64,000 nucleotides of DNA from Psococerastis gibbosa (GCA_963971405.1 OZ020491.1:24794855-24858854); one strand, 5' to 3'. Positions 24,530 through 37,079 are shown, numbered from the stretch's first letter. The notes: generated by a model from the letters alone, not told the origin. Numbers and translations: made by a program.

Positions 24530-24730
24530 CAAATAGATGATAAAAGGAAGTATAATACAAGAAACCCAAAAAATCTTAAGTTTGAGATAACATATAACAA
24601 ATACGGAGAGAGATTAAACAAAGTACTTATACCAAAGATATTTAATGGACTTCCTCCACAAATGAAAAAAATTAAACAGATGGGTGAGTTAAAAGCGGGT
24701 ATAAAAAGATGGCTGGTCAATGGGAGTTAA
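24530..24730 (+). pseudogene. LINE C-terminal fragment with a KYNTRN motif
   Basis: Plus-strand frame without a start: KRKYNTRNPKNLKFEITY, then NGLPPQMKKIKQ and RWLVNGS, TAA. The YNTRN...LP pattern marks the end of several non-LTR polymerases. It is followed at once by (AAT)n and AAAAT-rich sequence, as at a LINE 3' end. Confidence 0.7.
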
Positions 24731-24734
24731 TAAT

Positions 24735-26680
24735 AATAATAATAAAAACTGACATTAAAATAACAAGTTAAAATAAAATAAAAATAAAATAAAATAAACA
24801 TTATAAATAAATAACAAAAATAAATGATTAAGCCTTGTTTAGCAGCACTGTATGAGTCTTTTGTCCCAAATAAGCGCTAGCTTGGGGGTGCGGGATGGTA
24901 TTATTATGTATTGTATTTTTGTAATATATGCTCCTTGTCCAGGGAATACTGGACAAGGAAACGAAAGAAGAAAGAATTATTATTATATCATTACATTATA
25001 GTGGACTGTGGACTAGGTAATAATATAGAGGAAGAGGAATGTTGGGAGATGCTGGATTTTTTATAGCTTAGGCTATATATTAGATAGCATGTTTAAAACG
25101 ATTGTGGCGTCCTGTTTTAACTTGGTATAGCCGTAGGCAGGCTAATAATAATTTAAGTGATCTAAACACTTTGACCCATATAAGGGCAGCAATTTGAAAG
25201 GTGAATAGTTGTAATATTAAAAGAGAAGTTCACCCCAGGTGGTTGATGTACCCCCGCCTACCCTTATGGTAGGTACACTTCCCATAAAATCTTTATTTGC
25301 TTTATTGAAAGGGTGCGTCTACCCCGTGTGACGATTTTTATTATTTACCATGAATTTGTCTGGCGAACTAATTGCCAGATTTTGGCTTTTTGCGGGAGGG
25401 AACGAGGGTATAGGTGACCACCCCTGCAAAAGTCCTAATATGACCACTCTAGTGTTATTTAAAGCAATTGAGTTACTGCTCCATATAGCGTCTTTTTATA
25501 TTGCCTGACACTTGATTCAAATTACTACTAGTACAGGTGCAGCCCGAATCAGGTGGCTGGGGCACGTGACGTGTTATAAATACCAGCCAACAGGACAAGA
25601 GCTACCTGCCGAGAGCGAAGAGATTGTTCAGTGTACGGCTCTCACACCATATTTTCTTCCAAAAATGTGTAAAGATTCCCTTTCACATTGAAAATCTAGT
25701 ATGTACATAGTCAAGACAAAGAAAATTCAATATTCCCTATTTATTTCCAATACCCGCAAAGTTTTAATCAAACAGGCTAGTATCAGTGACCCCCCTCCCC
25801 ACCCCAAACCACAAGGAAACCCAGTATGAAAACTGAATACCAAAAAAAAACAAAAAAAAAACAGATAATCTCGTCAATATCACATTGAAAAACGTATGCA
25901 AAGAGCGTCCAACGTATATGCAAGACCATTGGGGGACGTATAGTAAATCGAAGAAGGCGATGCGAAGTAAAAGGGGGAGAAACCCCCCCTGCCCCCCTCC
26001 ACCGGCAAGGGACTTCCCTTTCCCCACTCTTCCTCGGCCACCCCGGTAGTTAATAGGGAAAGCACGTCACAGGGATGAGGCCCGGCTGTCCTACGGGCGG
26101 TCCGAACTGCCGGACTGTAGAAACCCCCCCATCCCCCCTGCGCGGACCCCACCTCCCGCTTCCAGCCCCCCCTAGTCTCCACTCGCTCTCCGGGGTAAAA
26201 TCAATAGTTTCAACTTAAATTTAGGGGTATTCATTCATCTCCTTGCAAATTCGCGCTGGCCCGAGCAGGCGCACCCCCCCCCCCTCCCCCCGGCCGGCAC
26301 CCCCTTGCGCCCCCCTGCTTTCTGGACATGCCGAGGTCTTTGCATGTGAAATGATGTTAGAAGCTCTTGCTTGCTCTTGGTGTTTACTTTTTGGGGAAAA
26401 TTTTTGTTGGGGTGAAGGAAAATTTCGTGGTTTTTGTGTAATGGTTGGGATTATCTGTACTGTTTGTGGTGGGGATTTGGTATATATAAGGGGTTTTTTA
26501 AGATTGATTTTCAAGTTAGCTGACATATGCTTACATATGGTTTCCAAGTCGACGAAAGTAGGTTATAAAAAAATAATTATGACTTTTTGCTGGATTACTA
26601 AGCCAAAAAAAAAAAAAAAAAAATATTGGTACAAAAATCAGAACAAATTAATGCCAGTTGTTACCTGCATGCTTTAGCCC
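24735..26680. other. Intergenic, no gene seen
   Basis: AT-rich simple sequence to about 24830, then C-rich stretches near 25980-26330 that give overlapping low-complexity frames. No gene. Confidence 0.45.
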
Positions 26681-26683
26681 TTA

Positions 26684-27118
26684 GTCGGCTATTCCACACT
26701 TGTCAATTTGTCATTTGTGCATCAATAGTTGATAAGATTTTTGTTTTACTCTATGTCACTGTCCATTTTAACTTCGGCATGTTAAAATTGATCAATGATC
26801 ATAGAGTAAAATCACGGGTTGCATACAATAACAAACTAAAATTAAACAATGGCGTCTAGAGATTATAAATAATTTTAATTAGTTTCTTGAGAACGAACGA
26901 ATTATTTTGTAATGTAAATCATAAAATTTCTTGTAGATTACAAAATTAAAAGAAATATGCGGAGGCAAACTTACAAATTTGGAAAAAATTGAAAACAAAA
27001 ATTATCAATTATTGTAGACAAGTGGAATGAGGTATAAAAATATGAATGCAACATTGATGACCTTTCCGTCAACGACATTATCACAAATGAAGAAAAACTG
27101 ACAAGTGGAATAGCCGCC
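26684..27118. mobile_element. TTA-type MITE
   Basis: Left GTCGGCTATTCCACACTTGTC and, inverted, GGCGGCTATTCCACTTGTC. The interior has the gatcaatgatcatagagtaa core. Confidence 0.82.
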
Positions 27119-27499
27119 TAAATTTAGAATATATCTCACTATTTATGTCTTTATATCTTTTTATAAATACGTTTAGAATGAGATTATTTAAGTTAAACTA
27201 TCTGTTATTTTTTGTTTTGTTAACGATGTACTGTATTTTGGACATTGTATTGTTTTTTGGATATGCGTTGGACAGAAAAGGACTTTCTAATTTACTTATT
27301 TATTTTATTTTATTTGTACATTTTTACACCAATTACATCGTACAGAAAATTCCAATTGAACAGTAAAAAATAAATCGTAAAAAGAAAAAATACTAATAAT
27401 ATCTACAACTGCAATATACAAGCAAAAGTCTTAAGTCTCGCCTCATAAGTATAAGACGTTTATTATTATAACCTAGCGGAGTCAGAGCTGTAAAAGTAG

Positions 27500-27740
27500 T
27501 CAGAATGGCGTAGAGGTAACGACTCGGACTATCATCCAGAAGGTGACTGGTTCGAGTCCCACCCGAATGCCAAAATTTTCTAGTGGTACAATTATTTATC
27601 TTCTGACTACCATGCTTCGGAGGGCATGTAAAGCCGGCGGTCCCGGCAGTCTTCCCTGACTGTCGATAGGTTAAACAGGAGGCTGTTGATGCAACCTGAA
27701 AACTCCTGTACCACGGGTAGTACCACCCCGACACGAATTT
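27500..27740 (+). repeat. tRNA-derived SINE, family B
   Basis: Head with ggcgtagaggtaacgactc and a B box ggttcgagtcc; the body holds catgcttcggagggcatgt as at 11750-11945. Confidence 0.75.
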
Positions 27741-28599
27741 ACTTTACTTTTAGAGCTGTAAAGCCACTTACGCTCAACTAGGAAGACCCGGGACCGGCTG
27801 CTTTACATACTCTCTGTATGGGGCTCAAACCAACTGAAAGTTGGAGTCCATGCCACAGTGGCATTCTACAGGACATATAAATAAATAAATAAATATATAA
27901 ATGATCGTTTATTTGCAAACAGACAATGTCCAATAATATGCAAATTAAGTTAACTTACTTAACTCTGCTTATCATAATTTACATGTGTGATACATAACTA
28001 TTGTACAATTATAATTATAAGCAATAAGACACACTATCGACAAAATATTCATTTCTATAGATTGTTTACATCTTTTTTTTTTTACATTCAGTTGTAGGGT
28101 TGCAACATAAAAAAGGAAATTGCTGCAAATTAAAAACAAATGAAGAATCCAGCAGACAGGGCTGACAACAGAATACAGGTCAGTAAAATCTGCGCACTTG
28201 ACCTTGGGCCCCTGACTATCTAAATAGTTTGATTTAGACTGTATTGGGCTTATGGCGAGAGCCTCCCTATTAGACTTGGAAACAACTTTTCGCCGCCGCA
28301 TTTTGGATGGTCATTGTAATTTCTGTCAAGTGTCAACGGTGGATCCAGAACCCCTCCAAAGTTAAGAGCCAATCGGGGAAAAGCGTTATTAGGGTAAAAA
28401 TCAAATATCTCATGAAATTTCAATCATAGAGTTGTCAAAAATATCAGGACAAGCAGATAAAATGTTTCTGAGCATTTTAATAATTGATATACTGTATGTA
28501 TGCCTCTTTCTAACGCAGATTTGCCGCAATATAGGCCTATTAATAAAGTTCATTTGTACAAAAGAGGAATGGTGCGGTAGTACTTATTGCAGTATATGA

Positions 28600-28800
28600 T
28601 ACATCCGACACTGACTTTTAACTAACTTTGGTTGAAGAGGTAACCTCCTAGTTATAACCAAAATTAGAGGATACAGAAGAATATAAGTAGAGGATACAGA
28701 GGGAATTGGTTATTGGACTTGTCCGTGCCAGGGGTCCAGTGGTTAAAACGACGACTCGGTTGGACGTAGATCGTGGGTTCGAATCCCGCCAAGTCTAGTT
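28600..28800 (+). repeat. tRNA-like SINE, family S
   Basis: Body with aactttggttgaagaggtaa, then a tRNA-like part (ggtccagtggttaaaacgac and gggttcgaatcccgcc). Copies, minus strand: 35270-35420 and 36895-37070. There is no acceptor-stem pairing, so it is not called a tRNA gene. Confidence 0.65.
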
Positions 28801-28892
28801 TCAACCCGAATGCTTGGCGCTATGTAAGTTCCATAGTTGAACCCATGCCTAAGCAAAAATTGAGCGGGCAATAGATTGTGTACCTATGATGA

Positions 28893-29310
28893 TGTATAGT
28901 CCACGCAAAATGAGAAAAGTATGGACATGGAATGTTTTGATCCTGTGCAAAACTGTAAAAATATTCTTTGCATAATTTTTGTTATGCCTTGCAACCAATG
29001 CAACAAGGTATAGTCCACGCAAAATGAGAAAAGTATGGACATGGAATGTTTTGATCCTGTGCAACACTGTAAAAATATTCTTTGTACAATTTTTGTTATG
29101 TCTTGGCTCCAATGCAACAAGGTAACACAAAGTGGTTCAAAGAATATTTTTAAAGTGTTGCACAGGATCAAAACATTCCATGTCCATACTTTCCTCATTT
29201 TGCGTGGACTATAACACAAAATGGTGCAAGGAATATTTTTATAGTGTTGCACAGGATCAAAACATTCTATGTCCATACTTTTCTCATTTTGTGTGGACTA
29301 TACCTATGTA
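28893..29310. repeat. Two direct plus two inverted copies of a repeat
   Basis: tatagtccacgcaaaatgag occurs at 28895 and 29012 (period 117); its inverse with tttgcgtggactata or a variant ends near 29212 and 29301. The block can fold into a long hairpin. Confidence 0.85.
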
Positions 29311-29319
29311 TGAATTAAG

Positions 29320-29749
29320 AGTCCCTTCACAGCCGATGTAGATAAAGAAGACGAAGAAGTTCTATGGGTACTAGGAATTAGATACCCAGAAAGGTTATCG
29401 GTTGCTAAGTAGTTTCGCGACAGAGGAATTTTGTAGGACGGCTGCAACCTATAGACCCTTGTGGCTTGTGGCTACATCACGTATAAACATTTTACGAAGC
29501 CTGACCACTGTAAAGCTACCGCTACCTCAGTGCTCCGTCCTTATGCGCCGTAAATTAATAATAGGCTTACAATTTTAATAGAAAACGTAACGAGCTCAGA
29601 AAGTACGAAAGAACGAAGAAAGGAGAAGGGGGGCTAGCTCCTTTTTGACTTCACCATCTACAAAGTCGAGTGCAAAATCCGCCTATAGTTGCTGTATGTA
29701 GGGGCAGTGGACACAGGTAGGGGCACAGCTGGGGGCAGTGTTGTTGTAC
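29320..29749. other. Intergenic, no gene seen
   Basis: No recognisable coding sequence. Confidence 0.45.
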
Positions 29750-31056
29750 CAGGGTTACCAGACGTCCTCCTTTTTGAGGACATGTCCTCCTTTCTGTCAA
29801 TGTGTCCTCCCTTTGCGCAGTGATTAAACTCCTCATAGTGTATCGGTGAAGGGGATTGTAACTGTAACTTAAGAATTTAAATTGTACCGATTTCTATAAA
29901 TATATTTCAAAGAACCGGTCCGAGTTTACTCGAACATACTTTCCAATTTATCAAAATTACTAGATAGAGATAGAGAGTAATTTCATGGTAAATAATTTTC
30001 CTATGGATAAATTTCCGATATCTCGGGGGGGGGGGGGGGGGGTTGTCCACCTGACGTCACTCGTCACTGGTGGTCTGGTGGTGAGGTGAATTCTAGATAG
30101 GTCAGACCAACACATTACCTCACAGCAATACTAGCAGGGCACGCAATGCATTAGAGCGTGAATTTTCATTTTTTCGAAAAAACATTTTTTTGTGCAAAAA
30201 CAAATATATTTTTGGGAAAGCAACCTATCCGGTTTCTTCACTCAATTTAACACCTAAAACATACCTGAAGGTAGAAATCATCGATAGAAAGGTGTCGCAG
30301 AAAAATTATTTTTTAGTCATTTTTCATTAAAATTTAGTCATTTTTGTTTTTTTACCCCCAGAAGGAAACTATCAAGGGGCAAGCGACCCCCCGCATTTTA
30401 TCAACATTAACAACAACTACAATATATGTGAATTTAAAAGAAATCGTTGGAGCCGTTTTTGGGAAATATTTTTTTAGACGTTTTTTTTTAAGTTTTTTGA
30501 AAATAAAAACCCCCCAAATCGAGTTAGCCCCAAATAAAAAAAACGGTCCCGAGGTATGATTTTTGTGAACCTACATGCCGAATTTCATCAAAATCGACCG
30601 AGTAGTTTGCCCGGAAATCAAGGGACAGACAGACAGACAGACAGACAAAAGGGGGCCCAGCACGGGATATCCTTTGTGCCCCCCTTCCAATTGCAACAAA
30701 ATTGTACTTTTTTAAAAATATATTTATTCTATTCTATTCTATTTCGTAAAACCCACTTTTTTGGGTTCCTGGGACCTTAAAACGTGTAAATCCGTTGAAA
30801 TCTCGGAATCGAAAATTTCGACCGTCACATAGCTTTCCTTATACTACGTAAATTGGAAAGCAACAATAAACCGCAGTTGCTCTAATAAATCGATTCTAAA
30901 GCAAAATACTAGTTATAATTCAATCATTTCTTTCAGTACGGTATTCAATAAAATAAATAGACAGTTTTTGCATATTATATGTCCTCCTTTATTGTAAAAA
31001 GTCCTACTTTTCAATTGAAATGTCCTCTCTTGCTAAAATATGATCTGCTATCCCTG
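29750..31056. mobile_element. hAT-like element with a nested repeat
   Basis: Left CAGGGTTACCAGACGTCC and, inverted, CAGGGATAGCAGATC. gttgtac(c) flanks both ends. The word gtcctcc recurs at both ends. Most of the inside is a family D repeat (29895-30862). Confidence 0.75.
29895..30862 (+). repeat. Dispersed repeat, family D (second long copy)
   Basis: Collinear with 21150-22022. A 120-bp addition near 30640-30745 follows a lengthened gacagacagacag run. Confidence 0.8.
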
Positions 31057-31339
31057 GTTGTACCCATTTCACAAAGTATATTATATTTTAAAACAAAAAT
31101 ACAGGCATGTCGATCCCATCTATCTAGTACTGTAGTTAAGTCACGCTGACGCTTTGTATAGCATGGTGTCTATGCGGAGCATGTCTCAGCTTGTCCATTT
31201 TCGCTTGTTGCAGGTGTGGGTTAACAACGAGAACGTGTCAGTGGTCAAAAATTCAATGACGTTGGGAGTGCAAGGTTCAATTGGCGACTAAACTCTAAAG
31301 TAGGACTACGTTCATAAAGGCTCTTCCCAATAATACAAT

Positions 31340-31500
31340 TGTGATGGTAGCAGGGACGGATCCAGCCCATTTATGGGGGGGGGGGGGTTTAGTTGTGGGT
31401 CAAAACATGTGTAGCATTAAATTGAAGCGTAATAAATTAACTTACAATAGATTAACTAAATTTTTGAGGGTCCATGGAAGTCACGCCCATCCCGCCCTAA
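31340..31500. mobile_element. hAT-like MITE fragment
   Basis: cagggacggatccagccc followed by a G run, like the left end of other CAGGGACGG elements (36623, 54394). The right end is unresolved. Confidence 0.4.
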
Positions 31501-32150
31501 TTTTACTACATACTGTATGTCAATTGTCAGCAGCACCTGGTCACGGGCTTGTGGGAAAATACCGAAAAATTCGAAGAAACCAGTAGCACAAGTTCAAGTA
31601 ACTAGAGACAATAAAAATTACATCAGATTATGCAATGCTTTAAATGGTCAGTAGTTCCCCACCCTATGCTAAACATTTAGAAAATAAACTATACGTTGAT
31701 AACAAGTTTCAGGAAAATAATAATCATCTACTTCCACAACCAGTCTTACAGCAAAAACTTATTATACATTCAACAGACCATAAGAGCGATTAAAGGGACA
31801 AAAGTCAGAAGATGTACATCAAAAGGTTGAATAAAGACATCTAAACACAGGTTTTATATTAATGAAAGGGTTAATAACATTAACCCCTTAGATCAATCTG
31901 GTCAAACAGGAAGGTGCCGCTGTTGTGCCGGTCATTGATTTCAACCTCGTGTTACCGGAAATGGATCGAAGCCGGATGGGCCATTGTCTTCTGCCACTTC
32001 TGGTTTTACTTCCGAGTAGTAGTAACAGGTATTTCTTGGTCTCATTGATGACCAGTCTCTTTTTATGCATAGTTGGGGTGATGAATAGATAAATGCTTTC
32101 ATTATGGGGTAATTTGTTACATTTTTGTATGATTTGATTGAGATTGTCGT
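31500..32150. other. Intergenic, no gene seen
   Basis: No recognisable frame. Confidence 0.45.
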
Positions 32151-32152
32151 TA

Positions 32153-32770
32153 GGCGGCTATTCCACCGGCGATTTTACTTCATATTTGATTTTGTTATTG
32201 ACGTTTGTTTTGTTTGAAGGAGACTATTATGTAGATACTTAACAGGAAACGTAGAAAATTGGCACCCCAAAATTAAATAATTTTCATTTTTTATTTAATG
32301 AACTCACCAAGGTATTAAAAATTTGGCTCATGGAAGTTGTAGAAGACTACTTCGTGCATCATATAATCGGGTATTTTTACTTTTCGGTTTTTTAGTTCTT
32401 CCAAAAATCCCAGAATACGCATAATTTTAGTTCTGTCCTGTCTGTTCTGGTATTTATGAAAGAACTAAGGTACCAAAATTTTCATATTTCCTATTAAATG
32501 ATGCATGAAGTAGTCTTCTACAACTTTCATGAGCCAAATCTTTAATGACTTGCTTTGTTAATTAAATAAAAAAATAAAAAGTAAATAAAAACAACCAATT
32601 TTGGGGTCCTCATTTTCTAGGTAGCTTGTCCTCTTAACTTATCGATTATAACTTAATTTATAATAGATAAGATAAGTCAGATAAGTATCTAGATAATAGT
32701 CTCCTTAAAACAAACCAAACGTCAATGACAAAATCAAGTATGAAGTAAAATCGCCGGTGGAATAGCCGCC
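32153..32770. mobile_element. TTA-type MITE carrying a nested TTAA-type MITE
   Basis: Ends GGCGGCTATTCCACCGGCG and its inverse, TTA on both sides. The ggagactattatgtaga core is interrupted by the element at 32243-32633. Confidence 0.9.
32243..32633. mobile_element. TTAA-type MITE (nested)
   Basis: TTAA at 32239-32242 and 32634-32637. Internal sequence closely follows 14722-15111 (for example cttcgtgcatcatataatcg). Confidence 0.88.
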
Positions 32771-33229
32771 TTACTGTCAGTTATTGATAGGTTGAGTGTC
32801 ACGGTACCCGCAGCCAGTGCCGGATTAACGATGAGGCCCAGGTCTCAAAAACCATTTAAAAAAAGGCCCCCATAGTAAACGCAAGCAAAAAACAACAATT
32901 TCATCGAAAATTTCTAAAAAAAAAAAAATCAATAAAGTTAAAACTGTGAAAACGTTTGAAATTGGCGGGGAAGTGGCACTATTTTTTTTGTTTTTGGGCT
33001 GTTTTGTTGGCAAAAAAAACTCTACAAAAGAAAGCAGAACGGACCATCGCGTGGCTGTCGACCTGTAGACCGTTATCAATATGGCTGCTAGTGTAGCCTG
33101 CACAAGATAAGTACGCAATTTTGCTGGAAAAATAGCATGCACAAGCTAAGTACAGAGTTTTGACCTGTTCTTTTGCCTTGTTGCTAGGCCTGCTGGTATA
33201 TAAAGGTTTGTCTACTCCACGGTCATCCT

Positions 33230-33425
33230 AGTTGAGAGGACTGTACTGTACTGTGACGGTAAAGAAACGGAAACTAACATACTTCGGCCATGTGATGAGG
33301 AATGAAAAGTATATCACTTTCTGCATGTAATAAGCCAACGGAAGACAGAAGGTCTGAGGGCTCCCAGGAGAAGAAAAAAAATCCTGGTTGAAAAACATGA
33401 GGCAGTATTTTGGCAAGAGAAAGGC
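33230..33425 (+). pseudogene. LINE C-terminal fragment, family A
   Basis: Reads KRKLTYFGHVMRNEKY, later KKSWLKNMRQYFGK, with stops between. It runs straight into a (GAAGAAGAT)n microsatellite at 33430-33503. Confidence 0.7.
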
Positions 33426-33429
33426 AAGA

Positions 33430-33503
33430 AATTTGGCAAGAAGAAGATGAAGAAGAAGATGCAGAAGAAGATGATGATGAAGAAGAAGAAGAAGAAGAAG
33501 ATG
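33430..33503 (+). repeat. GAA/GAT microsatellite
   Basis: Imperfect GAAGAAGAT repeats following a LINE piece. Confidence 0.9.
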
Positions 33504-33616
33504 AATTTATCCGAAAGAACTATGAAGAATGAAGAAAGTTTCCAGTCTATTATAATCGCATTTGAAACTGAAAACTTAAGTACGCTTACAAACAATACCT
33601 ACTATATTATGTTACT

Positions 33617-33873
33617 CATGGGCGTAGTTAGGAATGGATTCAGGGGGGGACAGGAGGAAAAGTTCGATTACATCGATTGGTTTTCGCAGGTATATTAGAA
33701 TTTTTTGGAATATATAAACATTAAAATCTTATTAATGATGTCTAGTTGAAATTCCCCCCCCCCCTCTTTTTATATTGTGGAAATCCATCAAAGAAAACCT
33801 AATTCTATCTAGTGTTAACTCGTCAAATCTTACCCCTCCCCCCTCCCACTGCACCTCTCTAGCCATGCCCATG
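33617..33873. mobile_element. Probable hAT-like MITE
   Basis: Left CATGGGCGTAGTTAGGA and, inverted, CATGGGCATGGCTAGAG, with a C run inside. No clear target duplication. Confidence 0.45.
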
Positions 33874-34624
33874 ACGCCCATGACGGTACACCATGTTCTT
33901 TGTTATAAAGATTGGCTGAAAATTCCAGTAAACGGCACTGGCGCACTGCCCTTCTATTTATAAAATTGGCATTTCGCTGGTTTATTGCTTTCCAATTTAT
34001 TTGAATTTTTTCGGAATATAAACATTCAAATCTTATTAATTATGTCTAGTTTAAATTCCCCGCACTTTTTTACATTGTATAAACCCATCAAATAAAACCC
34101 AATTCTATCTTGTGTTAATTCGTCAAATCTTGCCCCCCCCCCCCCGGACGTCTCTGGCTACGCGCATGATGGTATACGCTATGTTCTTCGTTATAAAGAA
34201 TGGCTGAAAATTCCAGTAAGCGGCACTGGCGCACTGCCCTTCTATCTATAAAATTCGTGCTCCCGCAACCTCTCCTGTGCTAAGTAGCTATATCTTGTGC
34301 CACGATTTTTTTGTTCAATTTCGTGACACTTTTGAATATTCCGTGTTTGCATTAGCTTATAGATCAAGCTGTTGACACGACATTGCGGGGGGGACATTGT
34401 TCTTGTTTCGGAATTTAAAGTAACCGCGAATCAATGGTGACTATTTTTACGGTCATATTCCACGTAAAATAGAGATGAGATATGTATGATATACAGCACG
34501 GTGTGTAAGGCGCCTTCTGATCAACCGTATAGTTCGTATAGATTCTTTTGATTTGTGGCATCTTCACGATGTTTACATTTCCGAATTTAAGAAATAATTA
34601 TCATGTTGAATCACATAGTGTATG

Positions 34625-34930
34625 CCAGTCATTCTAACTGTGTGCCGATTTTTGGTCACCTCCGAATTAATCGAGTAACTTTACCATGGTCCACTCACAC
34701 CCTGTCAGTCAACTCCCCTTCTCCCCGAGTTGAATGAGTCTGCCCAAAGGGTGCAAGCTAATAAACATGGTCTCCCCCCGTCAGGCTGACAGGGTTGCTT
34801 ACAGCAGAAATGCTGAAAGCAGACGTTGGGAAAACAAACAAACAATCAAACATAGTAAATCCCCGACATTAGAGGGTATTGAAAAAACTAGGGCTGAACT
34901 GCAGGCTACTAGTGGGGTCACAGGTGGCGG
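34625..34930 (+). repeat. Dispersed repeat, family E
   Basis: Shares gcagaaatgctgaaagcaga and ggtcacctccgaattaatcg with other E copies. Confidence 0.65.
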
Positions 34931-34959
34931 ATAGTGAACGGCCATCAGATATGATGGTT

Positions 34960-35240
34960 AGCTGCGAATAAGATGAATAAGCAGTCCCCGACCAAGCAGT
35001 ACCGAGTGGGGTCCGGTTAAAGATCCCCCACCTAGCTCCTTGGAGCTAGGGCATGGGCACCCTTTTGTCCATGGGAGAGAAAAAGCTCCCTAAAGGCGGA
35101 AGAATTCAACAGAGGAGTCAACGGCATAAGGATGCAGAAGGCAACGGGAAACCACTGCATTAAAGGTCCTTCGGGGCATCCCTTGTATAATCATCATGAG
35201 CGAAAAGTTTCGCTCAAATGATCGCCAATCATCAACGTTG
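34960..35240 (+). repeat. Dispersed repeat, family I
   Basis: Holds gaggagtcaacggcataagg and gggaaaccactgcattaaag. Related pieces: 40175-40300 and, minus strand, 46830-47290 and 49750-49960. Its order resembles the end of a non-LTR element. Confidence 0.6.
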
Positions 35241-35269
35241 AAGGGGCACGAGAAGAAGAAGAAGAAGAA

Positions 35270-35420
35270 AAAACTGGAATCGGCAAGATTCGAACCCACG
35301 ATCGTGCTATGAAATTAGAGGATGGATATAACGAACAGGTTGCCTCTTCAACCAAACTTAATGTAATGTCAGTGTTATGTATACCATATAATACTGCAAT
35401 GCAATAGTGAATCCCCCCAA
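35270..35420 (-). repeat. tRNA-like SINE, family S
   Basis: Complement of a B box (gattcgaaccc) then ttgcctcttcaaccaaactt, the family S body in reverse. Confidence 0.6.
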
Positions 35421-35451
35421 TAATAGCTTCACGATTAATTAGGTAAGCCGA

Positions 35452-35620
35452 TTCTGGTGGCAAGGTAGCGTTCATGTACTAGTGCGAGTCTCTACACACC
35501 TTGCGATCGGAGACGTGTCGTAACTCAACACAAGCACCTATTAGGTTACTTAATGAGGCGACTGAAGAGGTTAATCGGATACATTCATTAAATTGTTTGT
35601 ACGCGATTAACCTTTTTAGA
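35452..35620 (+). repeat. SINE-like repeat, family C
   Basis: Head ggtggcaaggtagcgttcat and gcgagtctct, end gcgattaacctttt. Confidence 0.6.
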
Positions 35621-35639
35621 AAAAAAAAAACAAAAAAAA

Positions 35640-36220
35640 AACAATTAAGAATAGGTACTCTGAAAATATCGACTGCATAAATATAAGCCTAGAATAATGC
35701 ACATCAGTATCGGTGTAGCAACCAAATCAGATTGTCGAACTAATAAACGATACTAAGATTTCTCACAACACATTACAAAGCAATATTCTGTTGATTAGAT
35801 TTTTTTACACCAATTTTATTTCTTATCTTCGTGTGAATAAAATAATGGATTCCATGGCAACGTATACACAAGGTGGTCATAAAGAAGGGGTGCAGTCCAT
35901 GCCATTAGGTTGGGGTGCAGTTTATATTAGGTTGGGGTAGGTTTGGTGTCAGGTGGGCCAGGTGCCTTTTTTGAACACTTCTGGGTGCAACAGGGGGTCA
36001 AATGAACCAAGCATATCCGGTTCCTTGAGATTTTACCAGTGCACCTTTCTTGATTTCTATTTAAACTATGTTTCCGGTTTAGGTATCGTATACTATAGTC
36101 ACTATATTAATACATGACTAGGTCTATTATTATTTAATTTCAAAGTTCATAGCACCGACCAGTGAGGGTAATTTCAGCTTCTTGATTGGGGTGGCAGAAT
36201 CAGGTGGTAGATTTTAGACA
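35640..36220. other. Intergenic, no gene seen
   Basis: No recognisable frame. Confidence 0.45.
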
Positions 36221-36222
36221 GC

Positions 36223-36364
36223 AGAGGAAGAAGAAAAAGAAGAAGAAAAAGAAGAAGAAAAAGAAGAAGAAAAAGAAGAAGAAAAAGAAGAAGAAAAAGA
36301 AGAAGAAAAAGAAGAACAACAACAAGAGGAAGAAGAAGAACAACAAGAACAAGAAGAAGAAGAA

Positions 36365-36417
<53 letters not shown>

Positions 36418-36418
36418 G
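36223..36418 (+). repeat. Long GAA-type and GAT microsatellite
   Basis: (GAAGAAGAAAAA)n, then mixed GAA/CAA, then (GAT)n from about 36365. The lysine/methionine frame here is an artefact. taatttcagcttcttgattg before and taatttcagctccttgattg after flank it. Confidence 0.95.
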
Positions 36419-36622
36419 AGTAATTTCAGCTCCTTGATTGGAGTGGCAAAATTAAATGGTAGATTTCAGACAATATTTTCCTTTTCCATTAGGAGGCGAA
36501 GAGAGAAGGACATTACTGTAGAAAGGCTGGGTTTTCTAATCCTTCCAAGCACAGGCAAGGTGGAGACTTGGGGTTGAATCTCGAGTTAGTGCCGGATTAA
36601 GCCATGGGCACTGGGGGCACAG

Positions 36623-36800
36623 CAGGGACGGTTTCAGAAAAAGTTTTCGGGGGGGGGGGGCGGTGACCTGAAAAATATCGAGTTTCTTTTACTTGAGTAA
36701 CAATTTCTCTTCATTTCCTTCAAAAGTCCATTCCATCTAGTATAAAGCTATTTTTCTCGGGGGGGGGGGGGCACCGCCCCCCCCCAAGGATCTGTCCCTG
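36623..36800. mobile_element. hAT-like MITE
   Basis: Ends CAGGGACGGTTTCAG and, inverted, CAGGGACAGATCC; perfect 8-bp duplication gggcacag; two G runs and a C run inside. Confidence 0.9.
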
Positions 36801-36894
36801 GGGCACAGACCCACGGCCCCTCCAGAAGTACCTACACCCCACCTACTACCCTCACAAACGATACTATTTTTTAATAAAAGAAATGAACCAAATT

Positions 36895-37070
36895 AGAGGA
36901 TATGGAAAAAACTGGGCTTGGCGGGATTCGAACGATCTACGCCTAACCGGGGCATCGTCTTAACCGCATATCCTCTAATTTCGTTCATAACGATGAGGTT
37001 ACCTCTTCAACCAAAGTTAATTTAATGTCAGTGTTATATATACCACATTATAGTATGATACTACAATTTA
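36895..37070 (-). repeat. tRNA-like SINE, family S
   Basis: ttggcgggattcgaacgat then ttacctcttcaaccaaagtt, the reverse of 28600-28800. Confidence 0.65.
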
Positions 37071-37079
37071 TTGAAAAAA

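Noticed and set aside
26243..26677. 144-codon frame as a gene
   Set aside because: The first part is C-rich low complexity and the end is a poly-A run.
28727..28800. tRNA gene
   Set aside because: A-box and B-box words are present, but no acceptor stem pairs and the same stretch is part of a repeated SINE.
36186..36437. Lysine- and methionine-rich frame as a protein
   Set aside because: Pure translation of a GAA/GAT microsatellite.
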